From Adineta vaga (lineage: Eukaryota; Rotifera), in the NCBI GenBank assembly GCA_021613535.1, contig CP075492.1, forward strand, positions 5,332,001-5,396,000: 64,000 nucleotides of DNA. Direction: 5' to 3'. Below the pieces are notes generated by a model that worked only from the letters and a program-made list of their open reading frames with translations, was not told the origin of the DNA and did no database searches. Every line of letters starts with the position of its first letter. The stretch's first letter is position 1. Positions 58,145 to 64,000 of the stretch are shown here, in pieces. The position numbers were made by a program, and so were the translations under genes.

Positions 58145-60700
58145 GCTGAACAATGTTATCATAATGCTCAAATATTAAAAACTGTATACAAGATTTTGAA
58201 ATTCTATATTCGAAGAATCACTACAATTTCTAAAATTTGTTTCATGTTACTTGTCATTTATTTCAATTTGGATGGGGCTGCGTGTGAGAGTGTGGAAATG
58301 AGTCAGAAAGAGATAAGTTCACTTACATCCATACCCGTCGTGAGATGGTGAATTTAACATTTAATTCGTAAAAGCAAAAAGTTAGTTTTTGTAGAAAGCG
58401 GTTACATAATCACCAACTAGCTTCGTGAACAAAAATAGATTCTCGATACGTTTCCTATCAGAGATCTTTAGTAGTTACGATAAGCATCGAACATGAGCAA
58501 GTCAAGTCATTCTTTGGCTTGAAAACTGCCATACACGCCAAGTCACAAGTGAAATATAAGAACTAGATATAATTATGTATTCGATGCATCTAATTTCTGT
58601 GCAATTAGTATTGACTATCGATGTCCAAAATAAAACAAGGAAATACACTGACGTACTACAGGAAAACATGAACGAAACTCTTATTTAACACTAATCCGAC
58701 CAATTTCAGACGGATCATTTGATGTCAAAGTGAGTTTTAATCTCAAGTAACAGAAAACTGAGGTTTGTCTGTACACATGGTATTTTGAGAAAAGTAAAAT
58801 AAAAAAGATATTGAAAGAACGAATGAGCTATATATCCGAGAAGTATAGACTTAATAGTACAAATATCAGCAACTATCAGAATTCAAATGATCAGTAACGA
58901 ATTATCTTCACAAATTTTTGTTCAATAGATGACAGCAGATATTGAACTTCTGGGCCTTGCATGACCTATAACTCGAGGCTGATTCAAGGTAAGCATGCGA
59001 TTTTTTATGGTAGTGAGGCGTTCTTAAGTAGAATAAATGGTAAAAAAATCACAAGCATTGGTTAAGTAGAACTGGAGATATTAAAATTTTACGTTGAAAA
59101 ATACGACAGTACAATAAAATTGCAATTCGTCCATATAGTCTTAAATTAAAAATTGATCTTTTTCTCTCCAATACAGAATTTAACATTGATATGCTCTTGA
59201 AAGGAGTCGTAAAAAAAGAAAAGGTACTTTTTTCTTTTCAACAAATAGAAATAAGTAGTAATATAAAAAAATACAATGATCCATCTTTTTCGATTTGTTT
59301 TTCAGAAAATGACTATACTATATATACGCGTTTAACGCAAAATATTTGACGGAAAAAATGTTTCTTCGAAAGTTATACTGTGATATTTCATGTAAATAGA
59401 GTAATGACGAACAAAAGTAATTGCACTCGCTATATATATCGTTTTTCACAATATCGAAAAAATACAACAACAACGAGTCACGAGAAAAACTGTACCGTTT
59501 TAATATTACGCAACTAGAGTATTATGATTAACCATATCTCTCATATCACAAACCGTGGTATATGTGGATACGAATCTGATTGCCATAAAGATATTTAAGC
59601 TACATCCTCCCTATATTAGGACCATGCTTTTGTCTGCTATATACGAAACTCTATTTGCAAAAAAGATTTTATAACGATAAACCTTTTAAATAAAGTTCTG
59701 ACAATAAGAGCTACACAGATCATATTTTATCTTTCAAATTCTTTAGTACTTCTTGTTTTAAGTGAGATAACGAGAAGTATTGCGAAGGGCGAACTTTTTA
59801 TTGTCTCTTACTCCCAGTAACCAGAACGTTTGGTTTTCAGTGCCTTTCTACAGAAACATCTTTCTTTCAACATAGTCGAACAGAAAATCGGTCAAAGTTT
59901 ACCAACAATGGGCAGCACTTTTTCGATTCAGTAAAACTGATCAATTTACACCTGTGCTCCCGTATGTTTCGATAGAACGTTTAAATGCCGTAAAATTGGA
60001 GAAAAACTATCAGGTGATTTAGTGACAGAAGGCTGGACTATTAAAATTATGAATTTATAGGAGAACTTCTGCGAATCAAGACAATTGAAGACACAATCGA
60101 TTGCGGTTCAAGAGTTGATGAGGAGAACACTCAAGATACTATATAATCGTCTATTATATTTCAATCTGAATTTTAAATTGAAATGATGAAGCATGACTTC
60201 ATACAATAGGGTTCAGCATGTGGAAAAAGTGTAAAATAGTGCTGTTTTCTCGACGTTAGCGAGGGCAGCTAAAATGTCGATATTCGAGATATATAAAATG
60301 GTCACTTCACGGCAGAATACTTTTAAACTGGATCTCAGTGGGTACGCTCAAATATGTTCCCGGTAAGTAGAATCTAAATATTTTAAATATTATTCTACGC
60401 TAAAATTTACTAATGCAAAGTAATGTATTGAGGGTCATAACTCATTGAGGACGCCACAAAGCATCAAATTGGCAGAAGAATGATTCAATTGCACTTCTAT
60501 TATTCGCCTAATTATTAACGTGCTCTTCTGTCACTCAAATCCACCAAGTCCCTTAAGTCTCTGTTAGATCCATAATGGTCTTAATATATAAACTACACTA
60601 CAATCTGAAAGTGACAAGATAATGTATACAAATCAAATACATCTTGTGTGTATAGAGTATGACAATAAAAGAAAAATTAATGAAGTAAGGATATTGCTAG
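58145..60700. other. gene-free stretch with one hairpin
   Basis: Holds telomere-like hairpin 6 (58272-58342). A region near 60540-60670 (TGACAAGATAATGTAT...) resembles 56670-56710 and is probably another dispersed repeat. No gene is supported. Confidence 0.4.
58272..58342. repeat. telomere-like hairpin 6 (degenerate)
   Basis: ATGGGGCTGCGTGTGAGAGTG and, about 30 bases later, TTCACTTACATCCATACCC. Pairing is weaker than in hairpins 3 and 5. Confidence 0.45.
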
Positions 60701-60940
60701 GCTTGTATTTATTTGAGCAACAAAAATATTGGAATGAGCAATAATTAAAGCATGATTTAGCAGTAACTTTCGAGCAATGAGAAAACGTTGTTTGAGCAAT
60801 TTTATAATATTAAATGAACAATAAATAGTTTATTATATAACAATATTAATTTCATATTTAAGCAACAAAAAAAGAAAAAACTACATTATTTTTCTTTACA
60901 ATTAGCAAGAAACAAAAAGAAAAATGGAAAATATAACTAA

Positions 60941-61250
60941 TCATTGAATCAATAAAGCTTTTTTTGCTTTCGATGGTCTGCCTCTTTTCCTTTTTGTACC
61001 AATTTCTACATTTTTTGCCTCAGGTGGAGGTTTACAATATTTCAATCTAATGGGCATACGAATGGTGTGCTTTGAAATATAATATTCCATGAATGATGGA
61101 CAGGTGCAGGGTGTGGGTGTCTTTGTTATATTCAGACCCACCCTCACACTCACACCTAACACCTTCATCCTCAATATTACTTGAAAGTTGCATTTCCATG
61201 TCATTTTCAGAATCAGAAATATAGTCTGCTACACTTTTCGATTGAGCCAT
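60941..61250 (-). pseudogene. MULE transposase N- and C-terminal stubs joined at a telomere-like hairpin
   Basis: The 5' stub (MAQSKSVADYISDSENDMEM, from 61250) is an acidic transposase start. The 3' stub reads CTCPSFMEYYISKH, which matches a SWIM zinc finger (CxC...CxH, with the second-pair Cys changed to Ser), then GTKRKRGRPSKAKKALLIQ, an AT-hook-like DNA-binding tail ending at 60941. The two stubs are in different frames and are separated by hairpin 7. The whole catalytic domain is missing between them. Confidence 0.6.
61106..61162. repeat. telomere-like hairpin 7, at a deletion junction
   Basis: CAGGGTGTGGGTGTCTTTG, then GACCCACCCTCACACTCACACC. It lies precisely between the N- and C-terminal transposase stubs. 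Confidence 0.75.
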
Positions 61251-61605
61251 TTGTATTAAATGAACGGATTATTATTGCCCTTTTTATACACATATTGTTT
61301 TATTTAAATTAATTATTGCTCATTTCATCTAATTATCCCTCATTCAGTATAATTATCGCTCATTGATTATATATATTGCTCATTCAATATATTTAGTGCT
61401 AAATTTGATTATTGCTCATTCCAATATTTTTATTGCTCAATTAAATATAAGTCATATTGTAATATAAGATAAAGAATACTAATCGAAGTGTAAGAAGTAT
61501 TGTATTTTTATTCAAGTTAGTATTGCTAATTGCAATAAAGATGAATAAGCTTCTTCTACAACTAAAAAGGTTTCGTCACTCAAGTCCCTCTAATCCCACC
61601 CGATG

Positions 61606-61995
61606 GGGGTGCACCAAATCCAATTCCAGTCAGATCCAAATCTATGATTTGACTGGGTTTGATCAGATTTTACTTGAATGGTAGTAGGTAAAGACTTGTG
61701 TTGATATGTAGTTTCACAATAACAGTGAATGTGTCGGTGAATAAAAATGGATACATATGAGAGTGGGTGAACTCAATGCACGTATGTTAGTATCGGGGTA
61801 GGAAAGATATCCTGACATATTACTATCCACAACCTCACATAATGCCCCGTCTGCATCTATCGCACCTCCGTACCCACACATACACCCTCGCTCACATTCG
61901 CACGCTTATATTCTGTCAGGTCCAAACAATATCTAGTCAAATCCAAATCCAATTCTAGAATTGGATTTGACTGGAATTGGTTTTGGTGCATCCCT
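61606..61995. mobile_element. MITE with GGGTGCACCAAATCC ends
   Basis: GGGTGCACCAAATCCAATTC at the left is mirrored by GAATTGGTTTTGGTGCATCC at the right. About 390 bp, no transposase. The interior holds hairpin 8. Confidence 0.75.
61756..61905. repeat. telomere-like hairpin 8 inside a MITE
   Basis: ATGAGAGTGGGTGAACTC and TATCGGGGTAGG, then CCTCCGTACCCACACATACA and CCCTCGCTCACATTCG. The loop is longer than in the others. Confidence 0.5.
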
Positions 61996-62814
61996 AATTC
62001 CACGGGTTTGCATAAAAGTGATTCAACTTTGTCTCCAAAATTCAATATGAAATATAAAAGATCATAGACTCCAATATACAATGTTGTCCATTAGCAACGT
62101 TTGTATTTTATGTATCGGGAGAGAAGACACTTATTGTCTCGGCAAAAACAGACAGAATCCTTATGAATTCTCCTTAATTACATGATAGAATCATTTAAAG
62201 TTACGTAGTCATGCAGTGAACCATTTTAGTTTCCTCTATCTGGTTGGATTACTTATTATGATTCAACATGAGGAGAAAAGAAAAACCTTTTAAAGATCTA
62301 CAAGCATTAAGTAGAACCTGATAGGTTCATCACTCTCCTACAAAAGACTTTCTGTGGTTTGGCATTACTCGGTAGACTCATCTCCAGTACCGCATTGATC
62401 GGCAGAACCAATTAGAGTTCAATGTTGTTGATTAAAATTATCTATGGTCTTTCAGTTCTGTAAGTAGCAAAGAGTCAAAAATAGTTCTCCAAAACTACTT
62501 TTGCTAAAAAACGATTTTAGAAATGCGTTAAAAATGAGTGTTCAGTTTTATAAACATATTTATATAGTAAAAACCAAAGCTTAGTTTAATAAAACACTCT
62601 TTGATGCTCCATATCTTTGGCGTGCTTGTTTTAGTAAAAGAAATTTTCATTTATGGAAAGGAACTGAACTCAACGATCTTGGACGGAAAATTAAAACAAT
62701 AAACGAAGAAAAAACGAAGATTTTGAGTTTCTCTAGAAAAGGTCTAATATGGCAAGATTTGATTATTGAAACTACGGAATTTTTAACCAAAAAGAGATAC
62801 TGAGAAAAAGGGTT

Positions 62815-62920
62815 CCATGACAGTTCCGCGCACGACACTACCGCGTACGACTCTTGCGCACATTGACATTTCAGTGTATGAACATTATCGCGCACGACAC
62901 TTTAGCGGACGACATATATG
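62815..62920. repeat. CGCGCACGACAC subterminal repeats, left end of a second MULE
   Basis: Four GCGCACGACAC-like units (CCGCGCACGACACT, CCGCGTACGACTC, CGCGCACGACACTTT, GCGGACGACAT) in direct order lie 220-320 bp before a MULE-type gene. They probably belong to its terminal region. 61996-62814 shows no gene. Confidence 0.45.
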
Positions 62921-63140
62921 CGAATTTTTTTAATCTCTTTTCTATTTGATCAATAAGCTTACGACTATTAATCAGAGAAGGTTGTGTTCTTTTTTTGGTC
63001 GATTGATTTAGGTGAAACCGGATATCTTAAAGATTAATTGGATTAGATAATAATGAGTGGATAAGTATAATTGACACGTTAATGAGAAGAAATAAGATGA
63101 AATTGACTAAATATTATATATATATATACAAGATAAGTTC

Positions 63141-64000
63141 ATGTCAAAAATAAAAATGTCTCTTATCAAGTCAAGTAAAGGAAACGATCAACTTCTACTT
63201 GATGGTTTTCGTTATCGTCAAGATAAGACAATGTGCCGTTGTGTAAAGGACAAGTGTAAAGGTCGTGCTCGTTCTGATGGAAATACGTTCAAAATGTACC
63301 AAGATCATGCATGTCAAGCGCCAGATCCAGACGAAATTGAAAAAGCTTTATTTAATTATGAAATTAGGAAGAAAGCTAAAGAATGTCATGATTCACCAAG
63401 ATTAATAATACACGAAGCTCGACTTAAATTATCTTCAGATGCTGCTATTACTAGTCCTCAATACATTACATCAACACGTACTATTCAACGTATTCGAAGA
63501 GATGATAATATTCCATCAGGATCTAAAACACTCGCCGATATTATTATTCCATTAAATTTTCAAAATACTATTATGAATCAAAAGTTTCTTTTATATGATA
63601 ATAATAATGTTAATCGTCGATTATTGATATTTGCTAGCCAAGAACAATTGGATTTCTTAAATCAATGTGAAATTTGGCATTGTGATAGTACATTTGCTGT
63701 AAGTAGTTGAAATATATCCAAAATTTAAAACGAAATCTTCTATTTATAGGTTGCGCCTAAAATGTTTGAGCAAATGTATTCTATACATGGCTCTATACGT
63801 GGAAAAAGCTTACCATTGGTTTACTCATTGTTATCTAACAAAGATGAAGAAATTTATGAAGAATTATTCAAAATTATCAAACAACATGTTACACGTAAAC
63901 CAAAATACCTTTCAATCGATTTTGAAAAAGCAGCTGAAAACTCGTTTGGTGTTATATATCCTAAATGTGAAATATTTGGGTGTCTTTTTTCATTTTAAAC
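63141..64000 (+). pseudogene. FLYWCH/MULE transposase, second copy, cut by window end
   Basis: Exon 1 (63141-63698) has a FLYWCH-like stretch (FRYRQDKTMCRCVKDKCKGR) and ends with CEIWHCDSTFA (first Asp). A 51-bp intron (63699-63749) joins in frame to VAPKMFEQMYSIHG, then YLSIDFEKAA (second Asp) and the GC-x-FHF region at 63977-63998. There a T-run seems one base too long, so FHF is read as FSF and a stop follows. The gene is otherwise intact, so this is either a fresh frameshift or a homopolymer error. It differs from the copy at 46079-47794 and is unlikely to be the same family member. Confidence 0.75.

Larger units (their letters stand above)
60701..61452 (-). mobile_element. internally deleted MULE derivative
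   Basis: The ends GCTTGTATTTATTTGAGCAA and (reverse complement) ACTTATATTTAATTGAGCAA continue as a nearly 46-bp inverted repeat including ATATTGGAATGAGCAATAAT. The flanks ATATTGCTAG and ATATTGTAAT match 7 of 10, as expected for an aged 9-10 bp duplication. TGAGCAATAATT-type motifs repeat at both sub-ends. Confidence 0.75.

Noticed and set aside
1-64000. rRNA or tRNA genes
   Set aside because: No rRNA core sequence was recognised and no cloverleaf with A/B boxes could be supported by eye.

Overview
The window looks like nuclear DNA of a bdelloid rotifer. It is AT-rich, the host genes have GT-AG introns of about 50-65 bp, and there are large-family rotifer-type receptors. Fungal- and bacterial-type sugar enzymes sit beside a plain metazoan gene (proteasome subunit alpha-5). 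TGTGGG-type repeats, which I recall as the bdelloid telomere repeat, are scattered through the sequence. The genus cannot be decided from the sequence alone. Gene models here come from reading frames and splice sites by eye; family names come from recognised motifs, not from a database search.

Layout. 1-18.1 kb is gene-dense. It holds a multi-module membrane protein (minus, runs off the left edge), a decayed LDLa/EGF/7TM receptor, a small secreted-protein remnant, a GH5 mannanase-like enzyme, a rhodopsin-type GPCR, two decayed membrane/unknown gene fragments, and a tight same-strand trio (acidic disordered protein, PSMA5, 2OG-Fe(II)-oxygenase-like protein). An exostosin-like glycosyltransferase with a one-base frameshift closes this part. 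18.1-64 kb is gene-poor and full of mobile-element debris: a decayed mariner, an old ~0.9 kb non-coding duplication, solo LTRs, a nested stack at 34-41 kb (piggyBac remnant, LINE RT, Tc1-like element, CCCAGGT-ended element, MITEs), two FLYWCH/MULE elements, a deleted MULE derivative and many foldbacks.

Scattered through the repeat-rich part are four more genes for glycan assembly. They are a GT15 (Kre2/Mnt1-type) mannosyltransferase, a three-domain fusion (NAD-sugar epimerase + sugar C-methyltransferase + glycosyltransferase), an FkbM-like membrane-anchored protein and a GT25-like glycosyltransferase whose second intron has grown to 3.3 kb by transposon insertion. With the exostosin-like gene this makes five genes, each opening with a single N-terminal membrane anchor (type II, Golgi-like topology). 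I read this as a loose, partly horizontally acquired glycan-modification island in an unstable, possibly subtelomeric, region.

The most unusual structural signal is a family of short hairpins made of telomere-like repeats. Each has a G-rich arm, a 15-60 base loop and a C-rich arm, and there are about eight two-armed copies plus several single arms. One sits exactly where the middle of a MULE transposase is missing, and another lies inside a MITE. This suggests insertion or break-repair events rather than simple microsatellites.
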